A stretch of 64,000 nt of DNA from Phycisphaerales bacterium. GTDB taxonomy: Bacteria > Planctomycetota > Phycisphaerae > UBA1845 > Fen-1342. Shown here piece after piece: positions 8,624-16,444 of this stretch. The notes under the pieces were generated by a model. The model was not told the origin of the DNA, did not search any database, and was given only the letters and a program-made list of their open reading frames with translations. The stretch spans positions 1 through 64,000 of the forward strand of contig JALHJL010000006.1 of NCBI GenBank assembly GCA_022839625.1, given 5' to 3'. The stretch's first letter is position 1; each line of letters begins with the position of its first letter. The position numbers and the translations under genes were made by a program.

Positions 8624-9204
8624 ACGAGAAGCCGACTCGTCGCGACGTGCTGGGACACGCGGTCCGCGGGGCGGCGCTGATGGGGATGGGCGGCGTGGCG
8701 GCCTACGTCAGCCGGAGGGCCGGCCCGGAAGGCGCCTGGCGGATCGACGTCGAGAGGTGTGTGAACAGCCGGCACGGCGCGGTGGGCGTCGCGGTGTGCG
8801 ACAAGTGCGCCACGACCTGCGTGCTGCCGCTGTCGGCCGTGCGGGCCGTCAACGACCATGCCAAGTGCGGGCGCTGCTACATCTGCCCGGCGTACTTCGA
8901 GATCACGAGCGCGATCGACGAACGCGGACTGCCCAGCCAGAAGCTCTGCCCGCGCGACGCGATCCGGCGTACGCCGATCGGCGAGGTCGACCCGCGCGAT
9001 CCCGCCAACAACTACTACGAGTACACGATCGACGAGAAGCTGTGTAACGGCTGCGGGAAGTGCGTCATGGGCTGCAAGGAGCCGGCGGGACTGAGCTCGA
9101 TCCGCCTGGAGGTCCGCTACGACCTGTGCGTGCGCTGCAACCGCTGCGCGATCGCCGTCGCGTGCCCCGACGAGGCGTACGAGCGCCGGCCGGTGCAAAC
9201 ATGA
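8620..9204 (+). CDS. Tat-signal 4Fe-4S polyferredoxin (NapG-like)
   Basis: The protein has 194 residues. GTG at 8620 overlaps the previous stop (GTGA) and is preceded by GGAGG. The N-terminus has a twin-arginine signal (TRRDVLGHAVRGAALMGMG), so the folded FeS protein is probably exported. Cysteine groups follow in order: CDKCATTC, CGRCYICP, a lone LCPRDAI, CNGCGKCVMGC and CVRCNRCAIAVACP, enough for about four [4Fe-4S] clusters. This layout matches NapG/NrfC-type periplasmic electron-transfer proteins. Its stop overlaps the start of the NapH-like gene (ATGA), the classic NapGH pairing in quinol dehydrogenase modules. Confidence 0.85.
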   Translation: MNEKPTRRDVLGHAVRGAALMGMGGVAAYVSRRAGPEGAWRIDVERCVNSRHGAVGVAVCDKCATTCVLPLSAVRAVNDHAKCGRCYICPAYFEITSAIDERGLPSQKLCPRDAIRRTPIGEVDPRDPANNYYEYTIDEKLCNGCGKCVMGCKEPAGLSSIRLEVRYDLCVRCNRCAIAVACPDEAYERRPVQT

Positions 9205-10172
9205 CGCGCGGCTTGAGCATGCCGGGTGGACGAAGTCTGCTTGTCGTGCTGCTCGCGTGTGCGGCGCCGGCCCTCGGCCAATACGACTATCATCGCCCCG
9301 TGGAGGCGGCCCCCAGCGAAGAGGACATCGGCGGCGGATACGTGACGCCGGCCGTGCAGCGTCCTCCGCCGCGCGCCCAATGGCGCGAGGCCGCCGACGT
9401 GGCGGTTCTGGCTGCCGCGCTGAGTCTGGGGGCCTGGCTCGTGCTCAAGCGCCGCAGCCGCAACGGCCTGGTCGCCCTGACCATCGGGTGCCTGGCGTAC
9501 TTCGGCTTCTACCGGCAGGGGTGCGTGTGCCCGATCGGGGCGATCCAGAACGTGACAGTGGCACTCGTCGATCCGCACTACGCCGTGTCGTACTTCGTCG
9601 TGGCCATCTTCTTCCTGCCGCTGCTGTTCGCGGTGCTGTTCGGGCGTGCCTTCTGCGGCGGCGTTTGTCCGCTGGGAGCGATTCAGGAACTGGTCGTGCT
9701 CCGGCCGCTCCAGGTGCCGCGACGGGTGGACAAAGGACTCGGCTGGCTCCGGTGGGTCTACCTGGCCCTCGCGATCTGGTTTGCCGCACTGCCGGCGGTC
9801 AGTCGCGACTTCGTCATCTGCCGCTTTGACCCGTTCGTCGGCTTCTTCCGCTTCGCGGGTCCGTTGCACATGCACCTGATCGGCGGCGGCTTGCTGGTGC
9901 TCGGCCTGTTCGTGGGGCGCCCGTATTGTCGCTACGTGTGCCCGTATGGTGCGCTCCTGTCGCTGCTATCGCGAATCTCCTGGCGGGCGGTGAGCGTAAC
10001 GCCGGACAAGGAGCTGGATTGCGGCCTGTGTGCGGAGGGCTGCCCATACGGCGCGATCGAGGGCCTGCGCGCCGTGCGGTCCTCGTGCGTGTCCTGCGCC
10101 CGCTGCTTCGACTACTGCCCGCGCCACCGCGTGCATTCCCCAGAGCGAAGCGCCGCGAGCAAGGTCTCATGA
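9201..10172 (+). CDS. Membrane polyferredoxin of the NapH/NosR type
   Basis: The protein has 323 residues; ATG at 9201 overlaps the upstream TGA. A signal-like first helix (about 10-26) is followed by four or five further membrane helices. Family-type CP motifs appear three times: GCVCPIGAIQ, FCGGVCPLGAIQ and YCRYVCPYGALL. The C-terminus carries two cluster-binding groups, CGLCAEGCPYGAI and CVSCARCFDYCP. NapH proteins pass electrons between the quinone pool or cytoplasmic clusters and an exported NapG partner; here the downstream partner is an NADH-dehydrogenase fusion, so it probably links cytoplasmic NADH chemistry to the membrane. It overlaps the next gene by ATGA. Confidence 0.85.
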   Translation: MTRGLSMPGGRSLLVVLLACAAPALGQYDYHRPVEAAPSEEDIGGGYVTPAVQRPPPRAQWREAADVAVLAAALSLGAWLVLKRRSRNGLVALTIGCLAYFGFYRQGCVCPIGAIQNVTVALVDPHYAVSYFVVAIFFLPLLFAVLFGRAFCGGVCPLGAIQELVVLRPLQVPRRVDKGLGWLRWVYLALAIWFAALPAVSRDFVICRFDPFVGFFRFAGPLHMHLIGGGLLVLGLFVGRPYCRYVCPYGALLSLLSRISWRAVSVTPDKELDCGLCAEGCPYGAIEGLRAVRSSCVSCARCFDYCPRHRVHSPERSAASKVS

Positions 10173-13144
10173 GCCGCACCCGGCAGAAGCTCGTTGCCGC
10201 GGCGCTGGCCGTATCAGCGGCGGCGGCGGCGCTGGTTGCCACCGGCGGGCTGACGGCGGATGCTGCCCTCGCACGGGCGCGGCAGCCGCACGAGCAGCGC
10301 CGCGTGGACGAACTGCTCGAGCGCGCGCGGCAGGATGCGATGTACTCGCGCGAACTCCACGCCGAGTACGACCAGCAGACCCAACGCTCGCTCCGGCGGC
10401 AGGCACGCACGGACACGCTGGCGTGGATTCTCGTGGCAGCCGGGGCCTTCTTCCTCGTCGGAGCCAAGTGGCTGGTCGCCCTGCGGACGCCCCGGCCGCC
10501 GTTGCCGAAGCAGGTCGCGGCGTGGTGCGCGCGAGGCGGCGGGCAGCCGCGGATCGAGTCAACCCCGCCGGCGTCGGGAACGACGCAACCGCTGCCGGTA
10601 GTCGAACCGGTCGATCTGTCTCCCGTCGCCGAGATTGTCGCCCGCCTGGGCCGCGAGCCTTCCGCCGCGATCCCGGTTCTCCAGGCCATCCAGGGACATT
10701 ACCGCTACCTGCCGGACGCGGCGTTGCGGCGCGTGTGCGAACTGACCGAGATCACGCCGGCGCAACTCGCGGGCGTGGCGTCGTTCTACGCGCGTTTTCG
10801 CCGCACGCCGATCGGCGAGCACGTCGTAACCATCTGTCACGGGACGGCGTGTCACGTCGCCGGCGCGGGTCACATCGATGAGGAACTGCGGCGGCGGCTG
10901 GGCATCGGGCCCGGCCAGGATACCGACGCGGCGCGGCGCTTCACCGTGCAGGCGGTGCCGTGCCTGGGTTGCTGCACGCTGGCCCCGGTCGTGCAAGTGG
11001 ACGGCGTCACCCGCGGGCACACGCAGGCGGACGACGTGGCGGAGTTGCTGGGGCGTTGTGCGACTCCACACGCAGCCGAGGGTGAGGCCGCAAAGCCACG
11101 GAGGCACGAGGCCACGAAGTCACCCAGCCACGAGGCGGCGGAGCGATCCAGGCCCGAAGTCCGCATCGGACTCGGGTCGTGCTGCGTGGCGAGTGGCAGC
11201 GGGGCCATCCACGAAGCGCTGTGCGACGAGCTAGCGCGCGCCGGCATCCAGGCGAGTGTCAAGCCGGTCGGCTGCGTGGGCATGTGCCATCACATGCCGC
11301 TGGTAGAGATCAACGGCCTCGACGGGCCGCCGGTCTTCTACAGCCGCGTTCAGCCGTCGCAGGTCCGCGCGCTGGTCTGGCAACACCTCCGGCCAAGCGG
11401 CCTGCCACGCCGGCTGCGCGGCCATGTCATGCGCGCCGTCCGGCGCCTGCGCGACCGGCGCGCACAGCCAGGCACGCCGATCTGCCCCGTGGAGCCGCAC
11501 GATCCGCGCGTCGCGGCGTTCCTCGATCGGCAGCAGCGCATCGCGACGGAGCACTGCGGAGCGCTCGATCCGCTTGACCTGGACGAGTATCTCGGACATG
11601 CCGGGTTCGAGGCGCTGCGGCGTGCCGGACAGCTCGCCCCTGACCAGGTCATTGAGCAGATTCGGGCCAGCGGGCTGCGCGGCCGCGGCGGGGCAGGTTA
11701 CCCGACGTGGGAGAAATGGAGCAAAGTCCGCCAGGCCGCGGGCGAGCCGAAGTACGTGCTCTGCAACGGGGACGAGGGCGATCCGGGTGCCTTCATGGAC
11801 CGGATGATCATGGAATCGTACCCGTACCGGGTGCTGGAGGGGATGGCCGTTGCGGCGCATGCCGTCGGAGCGACGGAAGGCTGCCTTTACATCCGGGCGG
11901 AATACACGCTCGCCGTCGAGCGCGTGACTGAGGCGCTGCGGCGCTGCACGGCGCGCGGATTGCTGCGCGCCGGCGACCGGCCGCTGCACCTGCGCGTCGT
12001 GCAAGGGGCCGGGGCGTTCATCTGCGGCGAGGAAACCGCGCTCATCGCCACGCTGGAGGGACAGCGCGGAGTGCCGCGGCTGCGCCCGCCTTACCCGGCC
12101 GAAGAGGGACTGTGGGGCCGCCCGACGCTGGTCAACAACGTCGAGACATTCGCCCTGCTGCCCTGGATCGTACGCCACGGTCCCGCCGCGTTCGCCGCCC
12201 TCGGCACTCCGAGCAGCAGGGGCACCAAGGTCTTCGCGCTGGCCGGCAAGGTCCGCCGGGGCGGCCTGATCGAGGTCCCGATGGGGATCACGATCCGCGA
12301 GATCGTCGAGGGAATCGGCGGGGGGGCGCGCGAGGAGCAGACGGCGGCCGGCCCGCGCCCGCGGGCGTTCAAGGCCGTGCAGGTGGGCGGCCCGTCCGGC
12401 GGCTGCATTCCGGCCGCGCTGGCCGATACGCCGGTGGACTACGAGGCGCTCGCGGACCTGGGGGCGATCATGGGCTCGGGCGGGCTGGTGGTGCTGGACG
12501 ACCGCGATTGCATGGTGGACATGGCGCGGTATTTCCTGAGCTTCACCCAGAACCAGTCGTGCGGGAAATGTGCGCCGTGCCGCATCGGGACGCGGCGGAT
12601 GCTGGAAATCCTCGAACGGCTGTGCGCCGGGGCGGGGCAAGCGGACGACTTGGACACGCTCGAGCAGCTTGCGCGCATGGTCGGCCAAACCAGCCTGTGC
12701 GGGCTGGGCAAAACCGCGCCCAACCCCGTGCTCACGACGCTGCGCTACTTCCGCGACGAGTACGAAGCGCACGTGGCCGGCCGCTGCCCCGCGGGGAAGT
12801 GCAAGGCGCTCATCCGCTACGTGGTGACGGATGAGTGCGTCGGCTGCACGCTTTGTGCCCAGCACTGCCCGGTGGACGCGATCACCCCGCAGCCGTACGA
12901 GAAGCACGAGATCGACGCGGAGATATGCACGCGCTGCGACGCCTGTAGAATCCGTTGTCCGGAGGACACCATTCGCATCGTGGGACGCGCGGACGTGTCG
13001 CCGGCCACTGTTGGCGGGCGAGACGCCCACCCCACCCGGCGAGACGCCGACCCAGCCCGGCGAGACGCTGAGCCCACCCAGCGAGACCCCGACACTACCC
13101 GGCAAGACGCCACAGCCACTCGCCCACCGGCAAGGATGAACTAG
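10169..13144 (+). CDS. Membrane-anchored NuoE-NuoF-ferredoxin fusion (NADH dehydrogenase module)
   Basis: The protein has 991 residues; ATG at 10169 overlaps the NapH-like stop. Two hydrophobic helices (about 8-26 and 84-105) flank a polar, probably helical segment. Next come a NuoE domain (about 150-310) with 2Fe-2S cysteines CHGTAC and CLGCC; a second thioredoxin-like 2Fe-2S domain (about 335-420; GSCCVASGS and GCVGMC); and a NuoF core with the FMN/NADH motifs LRGRGGAGYPTWEKW and CNGDEGDPGAFMDRM, followed by the N3-type cluster SCGKCAPCRIGTRRM with a later LCGLGKTAPNP. A two-cluster ferredoxin (CVGCTLCAQHCP, CTRCDACRIRCP) precedes a tail of about 45 residues of RRDAxPT-like repeats. HndC/HoxF-like proteins lack the membrane anchor. 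The linker between NuoE and the second domain is encoded by a dispersed repeat, suggesting fusion of separate genes. Confidence 0.9.
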   Translation: MSRTRQKLVAAALAVSAAAAALVATGGLTADAALARARQPHEQRRVDELLERARQDAMYSRELHAEYDQQTQRSLRRQARTDTLAWILVAAGAFFLVGAKWLVALRTPRPPLPKQVAAWCARGGGQPRIESTPPASGTTQPLPVVEPVDLSPVAEIVARLGREPSAAIPVLQAIQGHYRYLPDAALRRVCELTEITPAQLAGVASFYARFRRTPIGEHVVTICHGTACHVAGAGHIDEELRRRLGIGPGQDTDAARRFTVQAVPCLGCCTLAPVVQVDGVTRGHTQADDVAELLGRCATPHAAEGEAAKPRRHEATKSPSHEAAERSRPEVRIGLGSCCVASGSGAIHEALCDELARAGIQASVKPVGCVGMCHHMPLVEINGLDGPPVFYSRVQPSQVRALVWQHLRPSGLPRRLRGHVMRAVRRLRDRRAQPGTPICPVEPHDPRVAAFLDRQQRIATEHCGALDPLDLDEYLGHAGFEALRRAGQLAPDQVIEQIRASGLRGRGGAGYPTWEKWSKVRQAAGEPKYVLCNGDEGDPGAFMDRMIMESYPYRVLEGMAVAAHAVGATEGCLYIRAEYTLAVERVTEALRRCTARGLLRAGDRPLHLRVVQGAGAFICGEETALIATLEGQRGVPRLRPPYPAEEGLWGRPTLVNNVETFALLPWIVRHGPAAFAALGTPSSRGTKVFALAGKVRRGGLIEVPMGITIREIVEGIGGGAREEQTAAGPRPRAFKAVQVGGPSGGCIPAALADTPVDYEALADLGAIMGSGGLVVLDDRDCMVDMARYFLSFTQNQSCGKCAPCRIGTRRMLEILERLCAGAGQADDLDTLEQLARMVGQTSLCGLGKTAPNPVLTTLRYFRDEYEAHVAGRCPAGKCKALIRYVVTDECVGCTLCAQHCPVDAITPQPYEKHEIDAEICTRCDACRIRCPEDTIRIVGRADVSPATVGGRDAHPTRRDADPARRDAEPTQRDPDTTRQDATATRPPARMN
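11090..11136. repeat. Dispersed 'gccacgagg' repeat at the NuoE/NuoF fusion joint
   Basis: A run of near-repeats (ccacggaggcacgagg, ccacgaagtcacc, ccacgagg) encodes the charged linker AKPRRHEATKSPSHEAAE between the NuoE domain and the following 2Fe-2S domain. This sequence style is what I would expect between genes, not inside one, and supports a fusion of two formerly separate genes by loss of a stop codon. Confidence 0.5.
13012..13125. repeat. 21-base tandem repeat forming the C-terminal tail of the NuoEF fusion
   Basis: About four and a half copies of a 21-base unit (approximately ggcgagacgccgacccnaccc) encode the RRDAxPT-type tail. The first unit (13012-13035) is the reverse complement of a repeat found inside the propeller/NHL gene at 7681-7704, so this is a dispersed family that has expanded in tandem here. 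The reading frame is kept because the unit length is a multiple of three. Confidence 0.7.
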
Positions 13145-13146
13145 AC

Positions 13147-13812
13147 GTGCCGCGCGTGATCATCGACAACCAGGAGGTCGAAGTCGTCCCCGGCAGCAAC
13201 CTGCTGGCCGCGGCTCGCAAGCTGGGCCTTGATATCCCAGCGCTGTGCCATCATCCGGGCTGCACGCCGAACACCGCCTGCATGGCGTGTGTGATGAAGA
13301 TCAAGGCCCCCGACCGCATCGTGCCCTCCTGCGCGACGCCGGCGGAAGACGGCCTGCGCGTCGAGAGCGAGACGGCGGAGATTCATGGATTGCGGCGCAT
13401 GGCCCTGGAGCTGTTGCTCAGCGATCACGGGGGCGGCCCCGGCAGTCAGCCCTGCACGTGCTCCAAATCGGAGGTGTGCCGGCTGCGCAGGTACGCCGAG
13501 ATGTATGGAGCCCGGGCGGATCGCTTCCAGGGCTCGCGGCGGCGGGCCGAGCGGCAATACCAGCATCCCGAGCTCGTCTATGAGCCGGACAAGTGCATCC
13601 TGTGCGGGATCTGCGTGCAGCTTGCCCGCCAGGCCGGCGAGCCGCTGGGGCTGACCTTCGTGGGGCGCGGCTTCGACGTGCGCGTGGACGTGCCGTTTGA
13701 TGAGACGCTGGAACGGGCGCTGCGTACCGCGGCACGGCGCTGTGCGGGCGCATGTCCAACGGGGGCGCTGCGGGTGCGCAACGATGTGCCGAACCGCAAA
13801 CCCCGGTCGTGA
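13147..13812 (+). CDS. HoxU/NuoG N-terminal-like iron-sulfur protein
   Basis: The protein has 221 residues from a GTG start three bases after the NuoEF stop. Residues 1-75 form a plant-type 2Fe-2S domain (LCHHPGCTPNTACMACVMKI, then VPSCAT). A His-Cys cluster motif follows (SDHGGGPGSQPCTCSKSEVC) and then a single [4Fe-4S] set, CILCGIC with a distant CAGACPTGAL. This is the NuoG N-terminal/HoxU architecture, the electron wire between NuoF-type flavoproteins and a downstream enzyme. The fourth cysteine usually found after CxxCxxC is absent locally and is supplied by CAGACP. No hydrogenase, formate dehydrogenase or complex I subunit follows, so the terminal acceptor is not encoded next door. A GC-rich hairpin without a T-tract spans the stop (13801-13820). 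Confidence 0.88.
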   Translation: MPRVIIDNQEVEVVPGSNLLAAARKLGLDIPALCHHPGCTPNTACMACVMKIKAPDRIVPSCATPAEDGLRVESETAEIHGLRRMALELLLSDHGGGPGSQPCTCSKSEVCRLRRYAEMYGARADRFQGSRRRAERQYQHPELVYEPDKCILCGICVQLARQAGEPLGLTFVGRGFDVRVDVPFDETLERALRTAARRCAGACPTGALRVRNDVPNRKPRS

Positions 13813-13988
13813 AACCCGGGGGCTTCGATTCCGCCTTTCGAGCCGGCCTGCGTGCCGCCGCACGCCAATCCACGGCCTGAGATCGAGCTTCTGAAATCCA
13901 CAACCGCAGATTCAGAATCTCAGACGAGAGACTCGAGTCCCGAGATCGAATCCAAGTCGCGAACCCACGATCGGAAGGCCGGGGGCCG

Positions 13989-14876
13989 CTACGCGTTCTC
14001 CTCGTCCTCTTCTTCGTCCTCCACCTGCGACGCGGTGACGGCCGTCGTTTCCAGGATCTTGTTCAAGAGGCGGCGGCGGACGGGAAGCAGCAGCACGTGC
14101 GGGATGCGCCGGAGTTCCTTCGTGCCGCTGGAGTTGTACACGATCAGCGTGCCGGCCAGGCCGAGCAGCAGCTCGAAGACGTCGGGGTAGTCCGTCCGGA
14201 CCGTCTTCGCCCCGCGGCCCAGCGAGTCGTTCATCTTGCCGAACGTGTAGTGCTCAAACTCGTTGTGCGTGATCCGCCAGCGGTCATTGAGCCGCGCCCA
14301 CACGCCCAGCAGAACACACGGCACGAGCAGCAGGATGCTCAGGGCCAATCCGAGCCGGCGGTCATACTGCACGTCCAGGCGGCAGAACCAGCGATACACG
14401 TCGCCGAAGAACGTGAAACCCTTCGCGTCGTGCAACCATAGCCCCAGCACGTACACTGCCGCGACCAGCAGCACCCAGAACGCCGCCATGTTCCGGTCCA
14501 CGTCCACACCGAGCGTCAGCAGCACCAGGACGACGATCCAGATGTAGATCCAACCGAGGACCTCGAGTCGCGCCGAGACCGCCGGTGCTCGGGATTCCGT
14601 CGGCGGCGCGGGCTGGGCCGCCTCGCCGTCCGCGGTTGGCCCTGGGGTCACCGCGGCCGCGCCGGCCGCCGGGGTGTCCGATGGATGGGGATAGGCAAAC
14701 GGGTAGAACACGAAGCCCGCCAGAACCAGCGGCCAGGCGAACAGCAACTTGGGGTAAGTGACGAAGTTGATCGCGTGCACGGTCTTCTCGCGCGGGCGCG
14801 GGCTGGTTCCCCCCGTCGGACCGGCCGCCTGCGAGCCGGCGGGGACTGGCGGTTCCTGCTTCGGCGTCTCGGCCAC
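13989..14876 (-). CDS. Multi-helix membrane protein of unknown function
   Basis: I choose GTG at 14876 (295 residues, VAETPKQEPPV...) because AGGAG lies six bases upstream; an ATG at 14918 in the same frame has no good signal. The N-terminal 40 residues are Pro/Gly-rich and polar, and four hydrophobic helices follow (LLFAWPLVLAGFVFYPFAY, IYIWIVVLVLLTLGV, AAFWVLLVAAVYVLGLWL and LALSILLLVPCVLLGVWA). The C-terminal cytoplasmic part contains NEFEHYTFGKMNDSLGRGAK and ends in an acidic run (EDEEEDEE). I do not recognise a family. It lies downstream of the Mla-type ATPase on the same strand with a repeat-bearing gap of 231 bases, so co-transcription is possible. Confidence 0.7.
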   Translation of the reverse strand: MAETPKQEPPVPAGSQAAGPTGGTSPRPREKTVHAINFVTYPKLLFAWPLVLAGFVFYPFAYPHPSDTPAAGAAAVTPGPTADGEAAQPAPPTESRAPAVSARLEVLGWIYIWIVVLVLLTLGVDVDRNMAAFWVLLVAAVYVLGLWLHDAKGFTFFGDVYRWFCRLDVQYDRRLGLALSILLLVPCVLLGVWARLNDRWRITHNEFEHYTFGKMNDSLGRGAKTVRTDYPDVFELLLGLAGTLIVYNSSGTKELRRIPHVLLLPVRRRLLNKILETTAVTASQVEDEEEDEENA

Positions 14877-15037
14877 GGTCGACTCCTGCTGCGCGGCGAG
14901 CCCGACTACCACGGTCATCCCGTGCCGCGCGCCGGGTGAACACCAGAGGGCGATTGTAAACCAACGCCGGCCGGCCGCCACTACTCGGCGTGAGCCTGGC
15001 GACGAACAGGCATGGGCGAAACGGCCCACAGAAAGGT

Positions 15038-15104
15038 AGGGCAGGTGTAGGCCGCGTCGCGGCCGAAACCTGCCGGTGCGGAGCCAGTCCCCCATTTCGA
15101 CGGG
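15038..15104. repeat. Two adjacent dispersed repeats
   Basis: Bases 15038-15074 (gtagggcaggtgtaggccgc...gcggccgaaacctgcc) form an imperfect inverted repeat whose arms gcaggt/acctgc and ggccgc/gcggcc recur around 23229-23263. Bases 15078-15104 (gcggagccagtcccccatttcgacggg) are a diverged copy of the gtccgttgaaaaaggg...ggctccgcg repeat seen at 39464-39558 and 41621-41653. They lie between the ABC ATPase and the membrane protein gene. Confidence 0.6.
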
Positions 15105-15107
15105 CAT

Positions 15108-15995
15108 TCAGCGCGGCACGATGGATTTCGAGCCGACCAGCAGCTTCTCGTACTCGCTCATCCCGTCGGCGTCGGTTAGCGGGCCGGTCGCGGCCCCGCG
15201 CAGGAACTGGTGGAGCAGGCGGTCCTCGTCCGACTTCAATTGTGCGGGTTCGGCCGCCCGCAGGGCCTCGAACTCCGCCTTCGGCGCAATCCGCATGATC
15301 CGGCCCTGCTGCAACATGATCATCCGGTCGGCGATGCGAAACGCGGAGTCCATGTCGTGGGTCACCACCACGCTCGTGACCTGGAGCTTGTGCGCCAGGT
15401 CCATGATCAGCTCGTCGATCGCGGACGATGTGACGGGATCGAGGCCGGCGCTCGGCTCGTCGTAGAACAGGAGTTGCGGATCGAGCGCGGTGGCCCGGGC
15501 CAGTCCGGCCCGTTTCTTCTGTCCGCCGGAGAGTTGGGCCGGGTACTTGTCCCGGTGCGGCAGCATGCGCACCTGCTGGAGCTTCATCGTGACCACGATG
15601 TCGATGATGTCGGGGTCGACGTGCGAGTGCTCCTTCAGCGGCAAGGCGACGTTCTCGGCCACCGTCAGCGAGCTGAACAGCGCACCCGACTGAAACAGGA
15701 TGCCAAAGCGCTTCCGCAGGGCGTTGCGAAGCGGCTCGGCAGCGGCGGCCAGGTCCACCTGGCCGAACTCGGGCAGCCGGTACACGATCGTGCCGGCGTC
15801 CGGCTCGATCTCGCCGATGAGGCAGTTCAGCAGCGTGCTCTTGCCGCAACCGGAACCGCCCATGATGACCAGCGTCTCGCCGCGGCGGACATCGAAACTC
15901 ACGCCGTCGAGGACGGTCAGCTCGCCGCCGTCGGCCAGCTCGAAGCGAACGACCAGGTCGCGGACGGACAGGACGATGTCGGTTGTCTCGGACAC
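15108..15995 (-). CDS. ABC transporter ATP-binding protein, Mla/phospholipid-type (MlaF-like)
   Basis: I start at GTG 15995 (295 residues, VSETTDIVLSVRDL...); the longer frame to 16094 would only add a translated dispersed repeat. Walker A is GGSGCGKST, the Q-loop region ILFQSGALFSSLTVAENVALPL is strongly Mla-like, the signature is LSGGQKKRAGLARA, and Walker B is LLFYDEPSAGLD with a VTHD switch. The family energises transport of phospholipids or related lipids between membranes together with MlaE permease and MlaD. No permease or MCE protein is in the window; the only neighbour on the same strand is the 295-residue membrane protein, which does not look like MlaE. No clear Shine-Dalgarno is visible at the start. 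Confidence 0.85.
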   Translation of the reverse strand: MSETTDIVLSVRDLVVRFELADGGELTVLDGVSFDVRRGETLVIMGGSGCGKSTLLNCLIGEIEPDAGTIVYRLPEFGQVDLAAAAEPLRNALRKRFGILFQSGALFSSLTVAENVALPLKEHSHVDPDIIDIVVTMKLQQVRMLPHRDKYPAQLSGGQKKRAGLARATALDPQLLFYDEPSAGLDPVTSSAIDELIMDLAHKLQVTSVVVTHDMDSAFRIADRMIMLQQGRIMRIAPKAEFEALRAAEPAQLKSDEDRLLHQFLRGAATGPLTDADGMSEYEKLLVGSKSIVPR

Positions 15996-16043
15996 GCGTG
16001 AATTGTAGCCGCCAGCGCATCCTGTGGGCCGGGTCGGCAACCC

Positions 16044-16270
16044 ATTTTGGATTTTGGATCTCGGATTTTGGATTGTCAGCGCGCCTGGGCGCACCGCGAG
16101 AGCCCTCCGCTAGTGCGAGAATCCGCTGGTGCGAGAATCCCTTCTCGCACCAGCATGCCCCATCGGAACGCGCCGCGCACCGCTGGTGCGAGAATCCCTT
16201 CTCGCACCAGCATGCCCCATCGGAACGCACCGCGCACCGCTGGTGCGAGAATCCCTTCTCGCACCAGCAT
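16044..16270. repeat. 57-base tandem array of palindromes, plus an AT-containing simple repeat
   Basis: The palindrome gctggtgcgagaatcccttctcgcaccagc occurs at 16125, 16182 and 16239 with an exact 57-base period; a diverged fourth start (gctagtgcgag) precedes it at about 16109. The spacer catgccccatcggaacgc is conserved between units. Just upstream, 16044-16074 is a short-period repeat of attttgg/atttcgg type. A related palindrome in the reverse arrangement occurs at about 23299-23324. The rest of 15996-16444 shows no gene. Confidence 0.8.
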
Positions 16271-16444
16271 GCGCGCAGGCAAGCGCGGGGTCCAAGACGC
16301 GCTCGGTGGCGCTCCGCGTTCCAGTGCCTACCGGCGGATCGCGCTTTGTGGTCTGGCATCAGCCTGGCACCAGCGCAGCCAGCCCGATAGAATGGCGGAC
16401 GGCGATTCAAGCCAATACGCGCCGAACGTGCAGCAGAGGTCTCC

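Noticed and set aside
11231..13105. 624-codon open frame opposite the NuoEF fusion
   Set aside because: Antisense to well-defined FeS motifs; no motifs of its own.
16109..16270. Possible CRISPR array
   Set aside because: The 57-base units have identical spacers and a palindrome, not unique spacers; no cas genes nearby.
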